Below, piece by piece: positions 24,233 through 35,482 of a stretch of 64,000 nt of DNA; the stretch's first letter is position 1; each line of letters opens with the position of its first letter. A program made the position numbers and the translations under genes. Source of the DNA: Branchinecta lynchi (Eukaryota > Arthropoda > Branchiopoda > Anostraca > Branchinectidae); contig JAKZAP010000018.1 of assembly GCA_023053575.1 (NCBI GenBank), positions 13,234,202 to 13,298,201 on the forward strand. The letters run 5' to 3'. The notes beneath the pieces are model-generated. The model saw nothing but the letters and a program-made list of their open reading frames with translations, did not search any database and had not been told where the DNA came from.

Positions 24233-24238
24233 AATAAA
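24233..24238 (+). promoter_or_regulatory. Candidate poly(A) signal for CTR1 copy A
   Basis: AATAAA, the first canonical hexamer I saw after the stop, about 640 bases downstream. No transcript data. Confidence 0.35.
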
Positions 24239-24515
24239 ATAGATTCACAGGTTGATGAGTAGAAAATTGGCAATCTGCTTCCCAGATAATGGAGGTTTTG
24301 CATATGTCTCAGTAGTAGAAAAGAAAGTTACCCAGTACCTTGTGGATCACATAAGGTAGTGGACACAAGTGTTTGTTGTGAAGAAGTGGGAGACTGACAG
24401 AAACTAGTCCACTTGGAGCGCTGAACTGGAAAAGGGCGAATTCTTCTTGGTTGTTAAAACTCGACTTTACGTCAACTACATAGTCGACGGGGATGAATCG
24501 GAGGCTTCCACTTAA

Positions 24516-24657
24516 GAGTGCGATCACACACAATCAGGATTTCCCGGCCGGATTTCGTGCACTTTCATCATCAAGTTGAAAAAATTTCGACTTTTCCATA
24601 TAGAAGTGATGATGGTAACGAAAATCTGGGGGAGCTCCTGATCGTGTGTTCGCACTA
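24516..24657. mobile_element. 142-bp palindromic MITE, TSD TAA, copy 2
   Basis: GAGTGCGATCACACACAATC and CCTGATCGTGTGTTCGCACTA. TAA at 24513-24515 and 24658-24660. Internally inverted relative to copy 1. Confidence 0.85.
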
Positions 24658-25299
24658 TAACCAAGAATTGCAAATAAAAACTCAAAATGACGGTTTAAGT
24701 TCAAATGTGAATCGATCGCGGCTTAGGCTGAACAAAGTATTTCTTTTTCTCTCAGTAACGTCAGGGCAATTCTGGTGAGCTGGAAAGCTTCTTTAATTAA
24801 TGCGCCGGCTGTTTTTTCGACTTGAGCTAGGAATTGCTTCCCTTTCCAGAGCGTTTTTTGCGCTTCGCTTGTTTTGAAAAGCGACGTGTATTGCTCTGAA
24901 AAGCGACTAAACGTCGGTAGTGGAAAATGATATCGGAAAGCTCTACAGCGAAGCGGCTTTCCATGAATTCTTGGGAGTGGTGGATTTTTGCTTCGCTTTT
25001 CGGAAAGCGAATCCGTGAGAACGCCGGAATCACCCTCTTGTGACCATTGGACAATGACCTATTTCGTTATTTTCTAAAGAACCTGTCTTACCTATATTAC
25101 TAATGCAACCTACTTCCGTAATCACTCCATGTATATCTCTATCCCGGAGACGCCAATTGTACGGTACCTTCTAACTCCTCTGAGAAAAACATGCTGATTT
25201 TCTCACTTGCCGTGTTTTGCTACATTCGATGTGTATCACGCTGTCGACGGTTGTCGCGAGAAGTTTTTCCATCAGTAAAACCGGTTATGTAAATTGTTT

Positions 25300-25455
25300 C
25301 CCTGTTTTCGCTACAAGTCAAAGGGTCTTGGAAAAGGCTTAAGACAGCCAAAACCGTGGGTTATTTGTTGAAAGCACAGCATAGTTGTAGAGTATTCAAA
25401 TATTTTAAAATACTGCAAGTTGAAGAGTAAATAATGAGAGAGTGCTTTAAGCTTT
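25300..25455 (-). repeat. GTGCTTTAA-ended repeat, reversed copy
   Basis: AAGGCTTAAGACAGCCAAAACC, GTATTCAAATA and AGAGTGCTTTAAG. See 28601-28840. Confidence 0.55.
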
Positions 25456-26368
25456 AGTAGCTTGGGATTTCGCCGAATACAGTGCTATAGGCAGTACATT
25501 AGCATAGGAATGAGGAATGTTGCTAAACATGGAAAAAACTGAATTCTGAAAAAAGAATACGAGATAAAACAGTACGAGACTGTAGGCCTTTTAATTCTTG
25601 ATGGCGAGTTGACAGCGCCGTGAGACGTGGTTTTCTTCGTAAACCGAATATAACATCAGCAGTATCTTGTTCAAACTGTTATAGGCTTTCCGATTGTGTA
25701 TATAGACCGAATAATAGTATCTTCGGTTGTTGAAAGATACTAAAGCGTTGCGGTGAATAGCTGTATCGGTGTTGAACTATGTGATACGTAATCCCGTTAT
25801 AGTTGTTGTAAGGCAGAGCATATCTTAGCCGGAGTGTACAAAGTTTGGTTGTTAAATAGCTAGCACTCCATTGTGTTTTATTTATCTGTATGACATGTGT
25901 AGTTAGTTGCCTATCGTACTGCAGGTCTTGAAGCGTCAATGTGATCCTTTTCCATTTTGAAAGGCGGAATACCACTCCCCGAAATGATTGTTAAATAGTG
26001 TCTGAAGTAACATGACGATATTGTACTCTGGACTCTGGAGTAATGCTTCAACACGCTCTGAATTCTTCACAATTAATTTTTTATTTTATTTTTTTAGTTT
26101 TGAATAGTCTGTTTCTTGATTTGGGAGGATTGGGTAGGCACGTGTTGGTATAGCACTATCCCGAAAAAAAGTTTGACTTGCACGTCGCGTTCTTTTTTGT
26201 CGCACTTGGGTACACACGCGGTAAAACGCCATTCTGTGCCAGAAGGATCCTCGGTTTCTGTTTATCTGCATGCCAAAATAGTTCATTTTGTCATTTGGAC
26301 TGGAATTTGGGGTTAAGTTTCAGCCAAATTACGGTCCAAAAAACGAAAATGACCTCGAAAGTTGTTTA

Positions 26369-26728
26369 AGCCAGGCTTCACCTTTCGAATTCCCAGACGC
26401 CCGGGGCTTCCGCATAGTCAGGCCAACCCTTCCAGATTTTCATGATAATGATGACAGCTAAATTTGCGGTTCTTCAACTTTTCCTAGATGTCCCCTCTAC
26501 ATTTCAGATATCTTTTGCATCCCAGTCACAACTGTCAATCACTTCCTCTTTTTCTTCCTACATTTGCATATTTTTGTGCCTCTATGGGACCTTCCAGACA
26601 TCCGGAATCTGGGGTGTCACAACACCCCGGACTTCAGACGTTTTTGGCCTGGCTTCACTTTCCAGATCCGTCTCGACGAAAACGGATGTCTGGTATCCGG
26701 AAGAAAAATCTGGAAGGTGAAGCCTCAC
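26369..26728. mobile_element. AGCCAGGCTTCACCTT-ended inverted-repeat element, copy 1
   Basis: AGCCAGGCTTCACCTT at the left and GGAAGGTGAAGCCT at the right, with ATTTGCATATTTTTGTGCC and CTTCCAGACATCC inside. Pairs with 54412-54723. Confidence 0.65.
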
Positions 26729-27274
26729 TTTTTGTCAAACTTGATCGAACCACAAAAATATGTTGGTCGTTCAAACGGACTTGAGGGTCACACAGACGAT
26801 TGCGGAAACACTATTTTCGAGCCAGAGTCTCTGTGTGGGATTGTGGGATGACGCCTTTGGTAGGCTTTTTGTAAATACGCATTTTCACTGAACGGTTGCA
26901 CTTCTGCTCATATCTTTTTTCTGTAGTCTCGCTCATAGAAGAAATGATTTCGCCTATACTGGGAGGATAAAGAACAAGAACCTATTACATTGACATGATC
27001 TACGAATTGCGACTAGTGATCGAGTATCATATGCCCTTGATTTGTGGCAAACGAAGCCAGTGCGTTAAAGCAACGAACTTTCGCCACATCATTTATATTT
27101 GGCTGACATACAGGAGGGGTATCCAACCTCGAATTTATAAAACTTCGAACCTGGCCTATAAAGGTTGAAATTAAATTCCAGTGCAGTCCAATGGCCTAAC
27201 CCGATGAAGAATTTGTAGCCTGCGTAGTTGTATGATAGTTGTACGTATGTATGTATTGATATGTAATAGTAATG

Positions 27275-27678
27275 TGCCCAGGGACCCATAACATTCCTGT
27301 AATGACTCGCCTTTCAGGGGGCTTGTCAATAAGAGATTTCTTGACCGAGCGTCAGATAGTTCGAGAAATACCCACGGGGATAAAAATACGCGACTATCCA
27401 GATAGAAATTTTTTTTCGCAGCTGTTGTGCTGAACTAGGAATATTTCTCTATAATGGAAGGGTATCCTGGATCTTTTGTCCCAGCTTAGGTACCTGGTCG
27501 CATGCTCAATAGTCCTGGCTTGTGCCTACAGATTTTGTCTATCTGAGCAAGAACGCCGATTCGGCCCAAGCGGAATTTTTGGAAACTAGGTGAGGCTCGG
27601 GCAACATAGAAGCATAGGAAATGACAAGCCCCCTGAATGGCGAGTCATTACAGGAAATTCATGGGTCCCTGATGTGCT
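27275..27678. repeat. Foldback with arms of about 60 bp
   Basis: CCTGTAATGACTCGCC..TTCAGGGGGCTTGTC at 27295-27328 is the inverse of 27618-27653. Flanking CAGGGACCCAT / ATGGGTCCCTG extends the arms. Short GTAGCATCC repeats follow at 27722-27835. Confidence 0.7.
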
Positions 27679-28241
27679 CAGATTGGGGTACTTCTGCGCC
27701 TCAGATTGTGCCAATCTTAAGCAGTAGTATCCAGTAGCATCCTGTCTTGCTATAATAGCATCCAGTCTTGCTAATAGTAGCATGCAGTAGAATGCGGTAA
27801 CAGGGTAGCCTTGACATAGAAGCATGTAGTAGCATCAGTTCGTACTGCTTTTTCGTACAACTTTACACTACTATTTTGAGATAAATCTTTCATCGGGAAC
27901 TATCAAGAAGGAAACCCGGAATGACCTATAACCTGTTTTGGACTGCACAGAAGTTTACTTGTAATATTTTCAGGCCAAGTTCGAGGTGGGATACCCCCTG
28001 TCGTTTGATAGTTAAAAGTTGAAAAATACTTAAGCCTGTTTATCGTGTAGATTTAGAAAGTTGAATTTTTCAAATCTATTTTTGTAATCGTGCATTTGCT
28101 TATTGTGGAATATAATTATGTGGAACAGCTCTGTGAATGGTAGGTTATGACCGTTTCAGGGTTATAGAACCCGTCGTTCGTGCCTGTAATGCGATGTTAC
28201 CTACTTACATAAATGCATTGACTAATTATCGCCTGCACTTT

Positions 28242-28539
28242 CAGAAGTTTCATTACAGACAACACAAGGATACGCGGTTTCAAGAGACAACACTTGGGAT
28301 GTTATCTGTTGTGTTTGAAAACGTTATGCATGGAATGTTATGCATAACAGGCAAGAGCCCAAAAGGCATCTGCTGACTTTTTTTTCGTCATGACGTCGAA
28401 AAATTCAGCAGATGCTTTTTTGGCGGTTTTTTAGCTCTTCCTGGCAATGCTTGTTATACATAATATTGTATGCATATCAACACTTCATGTGTTGTCTGTT
28501 GAAAAGCGCATCTTTGTGTTGTCTGTTATGAAACTTCTG
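28242..28539. repeat. Large foldback element, arms about 140 bp
   Basis: Arms begin CAGAAGTTTCATTACAGACA and end GTCTGTTATGAAACTTCTG. Conserved AGCATCTGCTGA / GTCAGCAGATGC lies near the loop (about 28385). Confidence 0.75.
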
Positions 28540-28600
28540 ACAGTACGGAGGCCCAGATTTCATATATTACACTTGAAACCCCACGACACCTCAGTAATCG

Positions 28601-28840
28601 TTGCACTTGCACAATTCACTATTTTTCATGCGCATTATGCTCCCGACGAGTGTTCGCGATGCTTTAAACCAGTTATCTGAATTTTGCATAGTTTTGACTA
28701 GAAGTCAGTGGGCCTGAGATAAGGCTTAAAACAGCCAAGGCCATGGATAATTTGTTAAAAGCAGAGCATACATTTACAGTATTCAAGTAGTTCAGAATAC
28801 TGGAACATAAACAGCAAATAGTGCGAAGTGTGCTTTAAAG
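28601..28840 (-). repeat. GTGCTTTAA-ended repeat, reversed full copy
   Basis: TTGCACTTGCACAATTCAC to GCGAAGTGTGCTTTAAAG; the best preserved reversed copy of the family at 14528-14778. Confidence 0.65.
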
Positions 28841-29281
28841 GACAGTCGGGAGAATTCTAGAATTTGGAATGTCTGCATCGCCCAAGTACCTAGTTCAGAC
28901 AGGTTCAGCACGACCGTGGGATCACGATTTTGAAGGAACCGGCTTGGCAAGCCCAAAATCTGTCTTTAAAAGAAAATCAGACAATAAGAAAACTTAGCTT
29001 TTAAGGTAAGGTACAATTTACAAAAAAAAATGGTAATCATTCCAATGGCATAAAAGCGTCAGACATGCCGGTGGCATACAAAATGACGGTTTGTTGGTTC
29101 GCTAATTGATTTGTAACAAGAAAAAACAAAACCCTGGCATAAGGTAAAAGGTGTGTGAATAAAAAAGAACCAGCTAAATATTTGATAGTGTTCAAAGGCC
29201 AGTGTTTGCTCGGCATCAAACTACTATATTGTAATATGGCGTTCAAACGGTTGCGGCATCCGCAAGGAGAGATAGTCATCA

Positions 29282-29480
29282 AGAGCATTGGCTAAGGTGG
29301 AAAATACCCTTGATGACTATCTCTCCTTGCCGATGCAAAACCTCCGGCCTCTCGGGGTAGCTAGCGGAAGAAAGGCAGAAGTGGTGTCACAGCTGCCCCC
29401 AAAGATCGCGGTGATTGATCGACACATGATTTGAGTTCCTGAGGATCCCTGGCGTGTTTTGGACTTAATCATATAGAGTA
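29282..29480 (-). repeat. Inverted copy of 4040-4240, with a short hairpin
   Basis: TGATGACTATCTCTCCTTGC is also the inverse of 29266-29283, so the left edge is itself a hairpin. Confidence 0.5.
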
Positions 29481-29533
29481 TTAGGTGGGGCACAACAGCG
29501 ATAATGGTCAGACGGGTTTATCATAACATGTGT

Positions 29534-29539
29534 TTTATT
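29534..29539 (-). promoter_or_regulatory. Poly(A) signal of the DOMON gene
   Basis: AATAAA on the minus strand begins 17 nt beyond the TGA stop, giving a very short 3' UTR. Confidence 0.6.
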
Positions 29540-29555
29540 CAGAAAATAATAAAAA

Positions 29556-29807
29556 TCAAGCAAGGAGGTCCAAGAATACCTCTCCTCTGCTTCCTGATCC
29601 ATGGTAGGCAATATCATCAGTTTCTCCCCAAGCGAAAATCACGTCGTTGCCGCCAGCTGTAATATCGTTGTCTTCGGCGGTGTCGGGAGAAATGTAGTTG
29701 CGGTGGATGACAAGGGTGGTGCTGGTAGCATCCTGGGAGGCGCTCACCAAGTGCCAGTTCTGCTCGGCATCAAGGCTGGGGCGACCTGCACGGCTGGAGT
29801 AGTAATC
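29556..29807 (-). CDS. DOMON protein, last exon
   Basis: Acceptor CTTGCCATTTCAG, then DYYSSRAGRPSLDAEQNW to the end at FLDLLA and TGA. It completes the DOMON fold, including the late FAWGETDDIAYHG motif. There is nothing after the domain, so no membrane anchor. Confidence 0.85.
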   Translation of the reverse strand, partial: DYYSSRAGRPSLDAEQNWHLVSASQDATSTTLVIHRNYISPDTAEDNDITAGGNDVIFAWGETDDIAYHGSGSRGEVFLDLLA

Positions 29808-31944
29808 CTGAAATGGCAAGTGAAGCTAGAATGACGAATACCAACTCGTTAATGAAAACATCTATGGATTTCTCTTCTCGTCCACCTTAAAGATTATAGG
29901 ACCTGTCGTACGTATATTACACTTTACCCAAAAAACGGTAAGCTAGAAGCTTGTCGCTAATTATTGATTAACCCTAGATCTCTAACCGTTCTGTCCGTTG
30001 CCGAGACTTCAAAGTTCCTGCGTAATTTTATCCCTCCCTAACGACACTATGCTAACTTTTTCATCTTCCGTGGCTGTTTCGATACGGATCGGAAGCTTTC
30101 CGCTTCCAATAAGCTCATTGGTTAGAAATATCGGATGTGTACGTTTCTCCGTGCTTCTCATCAAAACCAGGGGCCCTGCGTGTGGCTGAGAACAGCCGAG
30201 ACTGTTTTGTAATCTCTGAGAAAAACAGAAACTGTATCTACTGAGACTTGTCCTTTAAGTAAGTAAGTTGGTTGACTCTAGGCTTTATCGGCAATTACTC
30301 CTTAGTTTGCATGGATAGTTTTTGGCAGGTAAAGGCGAACCTGAACAGCCGACTGCTAACAAAAACCTTTATGGTTTTAACCTTTTTTCTTGGTGTTACA
30401 CCTTCATAGGCCATCCTGTCAGTCAAAGGGCCTCACTCAGGTGCGTTACTAGACAAAATGTTTGGGGCGAGGAAGAGGCATTTACCGATTGGCCGGTAAT
30501 TTTTACCGACTTTTTCTGCAGAAAAAAATGACTATTTTCAACAACAAAAATTAAATTTTTGTAGAAAATACACTGATTTTCAGAAAAATACACTGATTTA
30601 AAAAAAGCCGACAATCTTGACGAAAAATCGACCTATTTTCAGAAAAACCGACTGTTTTCATGAAAACAATCAACTGTTTTTGACGAAAAATCGCGGCGAC
30701 TCGGTTTTTTTTACCGACTGGACGACAGTATTGAGGGGGGGGGGGGTCCCCCCCCCCCCCAGTCGTGACACCTCTGGCCTCACTTGATGGATTGTCTGTA
30801 TACACGTGTCGTCCTATGACTGATCGGATATTTTATGCTAGATCAAAAGCCTTTTCGAACCCTTGTGCATAGTAGTTGTGGGAGCATGATGCGACTAATC
30901 TAGGGATTATGAAGCAAAGTTAGGGTCGAGTATTACCAATTTTTGGTTTGAAGGCAATGAGGTCCATAAATATTCAGGGAGAAGTAACCGATCAAGCATA
31001 CTTAAGGACAGGCCCGTATCCAGGGATTTGCGGATCGGACAAAAAAGACATAGATCAGAGGGAAAAGCCGATAAAAATGATTATTTTCGTATGTTTCGGG
31101 GGGGGCTATTCGGAGGGGGGGACCCCCCCCCTGGATACGGCCTTTGCTTAAGGAACTAAAGGGTAAAACAGTAGCCGACGACGACGAACTGTACGAATGT
31201 TAAAATAGCAAAGAGACTCTCTGTTTCAGATTTGTTCTTAAAAACATTAATGGGGATGGTAGGCTATACTTTATGTAGGGTGTGTGCAATCATTATTATT
31301 ATTATTATGATTATTATTATTATGCCATACTTTCAGCCAATGGTAGTAATTTTAAACGGAGTCTTGCAGACAGAGTCATTGGACCTTGGAACGGCATTGA
31401 CAAAGATGCGGTTGATTTGGAACCGACTTATAACTTCAAGTGAATTGTAGACAACAATTTCAACTCCGCTCGGTTTTCATGTCCTGTACAAGTGAAAGCC
31501 TTTTAAAATTCGATACATTGTTACAAATACCATATCTATTTTGTATCGTGTATATTGCTATCGTAAGTTTTATCTTTAGATATATTTCGTCTATGTATAT
31601 AGTCGTATGGTTTATATGTATTTCGTTACTAAGGATAAGGCCTACACAACTTGCCGCACTCAGTAGCAGTAAAAAAAATTAAATAACTCACCCCAAAGTA
31701 CCAATCACCAGACTCCGTGACTCCACCTATAGCGATGTCGGCATCGGACATGCCACCTGCTCCACTGATGCCCAATCCGACCCAGCCGGTGGTTTGGGCA
31801 ACCACAGTGAATATGATACCCTCAGTATCGGGCTCAAGAACCCATGTTAGCTCGTAGTTCGGGTCTACCGCTACTCTACCCTTCTTGACGATGGGATTGG
31901 CTAGGGCGAGGACTAGGAGGGATGAAATGAGGGCAAGACGGAAC
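29556..31944 (-). CDS. Small secreted DOMON-domain protein (start exon not found)
   Basis: Two minus-strand exons, 31692-31944 then 29556-29807, join in phase 0 to at least 168 residues. The 5' exon opens with FRLALISSLLVLALA, a signal peptide core, then a mature start near NPIVKKG. The domain begins YELTWVLEP and continues VAQTTGWVGLGIS, GGMSDADIAIGGV, DWYFGDYYS, NWHLVSAS, VIFAWGE and YHGSGSRGEV. This is the order of a DOMON beta sandwich, as in dopamine beta-hydroxylase, MOXD1 and stand-alone secreted DOMON proteins, which bind haem or sugars. No copper mono-oxygenase domain follows, so it is a DOMON-only protein. The first base of the 31692-31944 exon completes a codon begun upstream, so a short exon with the ATG is missing. 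It sits antisense between the CTR1 paralogues. Confidence 0.82.
30438..30776. mobile_element. hAT-type MITE, 339 bp, TSD GCCTCACT
   Basis: Inverted sister of 9396-9721: CAGGTGCGTTACTAG and AGTCGTGACACCTCTG. Exact GCCTCACT at 30430-30437 and 30777-30784. G and C runs sit inside the right end. Confidence 0.87.
31009..31146. mobile_element. hAT-type MITE, 138 bp, TSD CTTAAGGA
   Basis: CAGGCCCGTATCCAGGG and CCCTGGATACGGCCTTTG. Exact CTTAAGGA at 31001-31008 and 31147-31154. Sister of 2433-2597. Lies in the single known intron of the DOMON gene. Confidence 0.87.
31692..31944 (-). CDS. DOMON protein, signal peptide and first half of domain
   Basis: The acceptor (TTTCTTTCCTTAG) and donor (GGG|GTGAGT) are consensus. 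253 nt: one base plus 84 codons. An in-frame stop lies a few codons upstream of the acceptor, so translation cannot simply run in from the intron side. The exon holds the hydrophobic leader and the DOMON strands through DWYFG. Confidence 0.83.
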
Positions 31945-32854
31945 CTAAGGAAAGAAAAGGCTTACTGATAGAGTAGATGCGCATGCTTTGTCACGGACAA
32001 CTTTTCGCGAGAGAAAAAAATCTGATGTAACTAGAGTGGATCTAAGCGACAAATCGAGTTGGCAAGTTTTCAAATTTGTTAAGACTCGAGATATATCAGG
32101 TTACGGAAGGTGTGCGCGAAGATTGCTAATTATATTATTAGGTCTGAGGCTGAATACGAAGCCCTGGTTACGTAACCGTAAGATGAAGCCAAATTAGTTA
32201 TAAACATGCGATAACTAATGCACGATACGATAATTAAACTTTGGGTGGGACTTCGATGGGTGTGGACTTTTGAGTGGAAATTTAAAAAAAAAGGCGGCAA
32301 ATAATTCTAAATCAAGAAGAATACGATGACAAATGTAACGAAGAGTGGTGGTTTTATCAACTTTGTACAGAATCATGGTTAACCGTCAATTATAGTTTGG
32401 GTGGGATATTAAGAAAATGGGACCGTTGTGGCCTGGATTTCGATCAGATGTGGTCTGCCCACGAGAAATATAGGGTGGAATTCTTTATTAACATCATTTT
32501 CCTGGAAGTCCTATCTTGTTTCTCCGGATTAGTGGGAGGATTAGAAAGACGCCCAGCTTGATTGCTATCCTTACATTATGATTATATGTTACTGAATAAG
32601 TCTTACATTTTGGTATCAGCTTCCTTCTGAAATTCAGTAGCATTGCATGCGTCAGTTATATAGAAAAGATAAGAGGTGACAAGTGATGACACGTCAATTG
32701 TGACAGTGTGGGGACTACTTATTGTTTATCTTTCCGCGTATTTTCTCACTAGTGATTTGTCTTGGGTCACGACTCACGTGTCCCTCCTTGCATAACCATG
32801 AACGTGACAAGTAGCCTACTTTTGATCCTAGTCTCGTCTCTGTCTCTGATGAGG

Positions 32855-33103
32855 TTAAAGCACACTTAGTACTATTGACTGTTTATGTTCCAGTATTCAA
32901 AACTACTTGAATATACAGTAAATTTAGGCTCTTCTTCTGACAATTTATCCGCAGCTTTGGCTGTTTTTAGCCTTTTCCCCTGGACTTCTAGCAAAAACTC
33001 GGCAAAATTCAGATAACCGGTTTTACGTATGTATGTAAACGGTACAGGAACACTCGTCGGCAGCACGGTGCGCATGGAAAATAGTCAATAGTGAGGCGCA
33101 AAG
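32855..33103 (+). repeat. TTAAAGCACAC-ended repeat, forward copy
   Basis: TTAAAGCACACTTAGTACTATT to GCATGGAAAATAGTCAATAG; aligns with 14528-14778. Confidence 0.65.
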
Positions 33104-35339
33104 ATAGTTTAACCATTGTTCAAATTGGTGTAATAAGCTGCACAAGAGCTAATCGCGTCAGATTATACTGCAAGCAGACGTGGATACTTACGCAGGTCTG
33201 TTCTAATCGCCACCTGCGAGAGAGACGGGAAACGATTCGCAGTCTAGTCGGATCGGTATCCCAAACTAACCTCTGAAGATCCCTGTATCATTCATAACTG
33301 GAATGAGTGGAGGAGTCGGATCGGGATCCCAAACTAACCTCTGAAGAAGTATCCCTGGATCATTGACAACTGGAATGAATGGAGGATCTTCACAAGATTG
33401 GCCGATCGTCTCAGACAATGCTTATACTTTTTCAAGCCACCAACTATTCTTTAACACCTGCGTTGGACCGGTCTGCAGGTGGTGTCAAGAAAAAATAAGC
33501 ATCAGAACCCCCATCTCCTTATCTCTGTAGGACGACCATGCGGAGTCGAACCGATTCCCGATACCAAGGCCGATGTAAACGAGCAGAGGGTAGGAGCTAC
33601 GCGGAGCAAAATTTGTTACCTCTACAAACAGCTATATCGCAGTAAAGGCCCGGAGAAAAATTTCGAGAGTAAAAGCCGATTGGTTGTCTGTCGCAGTGGC
33701 GAAGAGGAACTGGACGGGCATCAACTCAAAGCTCAGCAAGTACCTCTAGCTCAGCTCAGTTTTGTCGTGGTATCCATAGTCGCTGCATGGAACCAAAGAC
33801 GGAGGTTCTTGTTCTTAGTGATATGCGAACGCCACCGATTGTCTACCAGGGTCCAACGCAAGCTCTGTTAGTGCGACGGCATAACCTTTAGAGTCGACTT
33901 GTTGTACAAGGCTCCGGGCATCTCATGTTGTCATTTCGGGTGCTAGTTTAAAGCGCCCATAAGGGTTGCGGAGTTATTTGTGTCTGTCTTCTGGTCTGAG
34001 CTCCTTAATTTGTAGAAGCTCTGTGCTTCGGCTTCAACCCGTTTCCGTAAAGTAGGAAAGCCAAATTAGGTCCTGTTTCTGGGATTTCAGGTATCAACTA
34101 ACCCATCGGTCACCTTGCAATGGTCTCTGTTGTGCCGGGTATCCTTAATTTTGGGCCCAGACATTCTGAATATAGTCGCAAGTATGAAATTTGTCCAACT
34201 AAGGGTGTCACACTTCTTTTCAGTCTTCTTCGTATTTGAAATGATGAATGGGCAGTCGCTTCATTATATCGTCATCCCGATGCCATGTTTTCGTAAAGCA
34301 CAAGTAATCCACATAGAGCAGAGTTCCTATTAGTCTATTGTTTCGGGAACACGTTACTTGTGCTGAATAGCCCAAGACGCGACCATTGTTTCGTTGTCCG
34401 CTTTAATACAAAATTCTTCAGTATTTTTCTTACAAAAGACTTCGTTTAGTATACCCATTGCTGAGACGAAAAATCCAATGAGGAAATGAGTTACATAATA
34501 TCCGAGCCTCTTTTTTGTTGCGATAGTGCTGCCGCATCGCTGCTGCAGCACTTCTTTGCTCCTGCACAAAATGCGTTTTTGGATTCACTGCCTGCAAGAT
34601 TTCTTCTTGGTTGAAGCAGCATCTTGTAGGGAAGCACATACTTGGTCGGTAAGCAAGTCCGCGGTTCTCGAGAAGCGCTGCCGTCTTCCCCGGAAATACT
34701 TCACTGCAAAAACGAATGTAGACAGAAACAGCCCGGAACTGGCAGAGAAGTGGACCTGCGGCGTGCAACGAAAACGAGGCTCCGGTCCGCTCAGCTTTTG
34801 GACACCGAATTTCACTAGACACCTGAGCTGCTTGCTTCTATTTTTCCCTCCCCGTCTAAACAGTACTCTTAAACTTTCTACGTGAGAACTGCTAACTTTT
34901 CTGACTAGTACTTTAAACTCCAGGCAGGCGTGCCGCGGGCAGTTCCACGCAGCACTCGCTGACGAATGCCGTAGGCTAGGTTTTGTTTACTAAGCTGACA
35001 GCAAGAAGATATCCAAGGACGAAGATAGTCAGTGTGACCTAGAAAGATGAAGATGATTTTATTTGGCTTCGAACAAAATACATTCGAGGATGTCAAACGC
35101 ATGAAACAAATGCGAATAAAACTCTAATGGTCGTGGCTCAGCGCGGTATATTTTTAAGGGACCCTGGCTGATTTCTAACGTTTTACTTTCCTGTACCGTT
35201 AGCTTTCTGTGATGTGTAATAAGGTTTGGGTCAGCCCATGATAGATGTGGTGAATACAAAACTGTATCTATTTATGCGCCAAGAACAGATTGTTCTATAA
35301 TGCCGGTAAAATATCATATATCCAAAAAAATCGCAGCTA

Positions 35340-35482
35340 CACTGTAAAAAGTTTCTCCGAGTGTGGACTAAACTTAATTGCAGTATTTACTACTAGGATT
35401 AATTTTATCTCTACTGAGATAAGATTAATCCGAATTATAGATAAGATTATCTTATTAGAGACAAGATTTTTTTTTTACAGTG
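35340..35482. mobile_element. CACTGTAAAAA MITE, TA-flanked, copy 3
   Basis: CACTGTAAAAAGTTTCTCC and TTTTTTTTTACAGTG, with TA at 35338-35339 and 35483-35484. Tc1/mariner-like by ends and target. Confidence 0.8.

Larger units (their letters stand above)
24240..29533. other. Intergenic between CTR1-A and the DOMON gene
   Basis: Contains only the MITEs and foldbacks listed. Nothing recognisable in 25460-26368 or 26730-27270. Confidence 0.6.

Noticed and set aside
32740..32810. Candidate first exon of the DOMON gene (minus strand, MVMQGGT then GTGAGT)
   Set aside because: Leaves one base at the donor while the next exon needs two, and has no hydrophobic start that fits.
33479..33871. 130-codon plus-strand open frame
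   Set aside because: No recognisable domain, no splice context and ordinary repeat-region composition; not called as a gene.
34430..34885. Overlapping open frames of 119 and 130 codons on opposite strands
   Set aside because: Neither strand shows family motifs, and both being open suggests chance.
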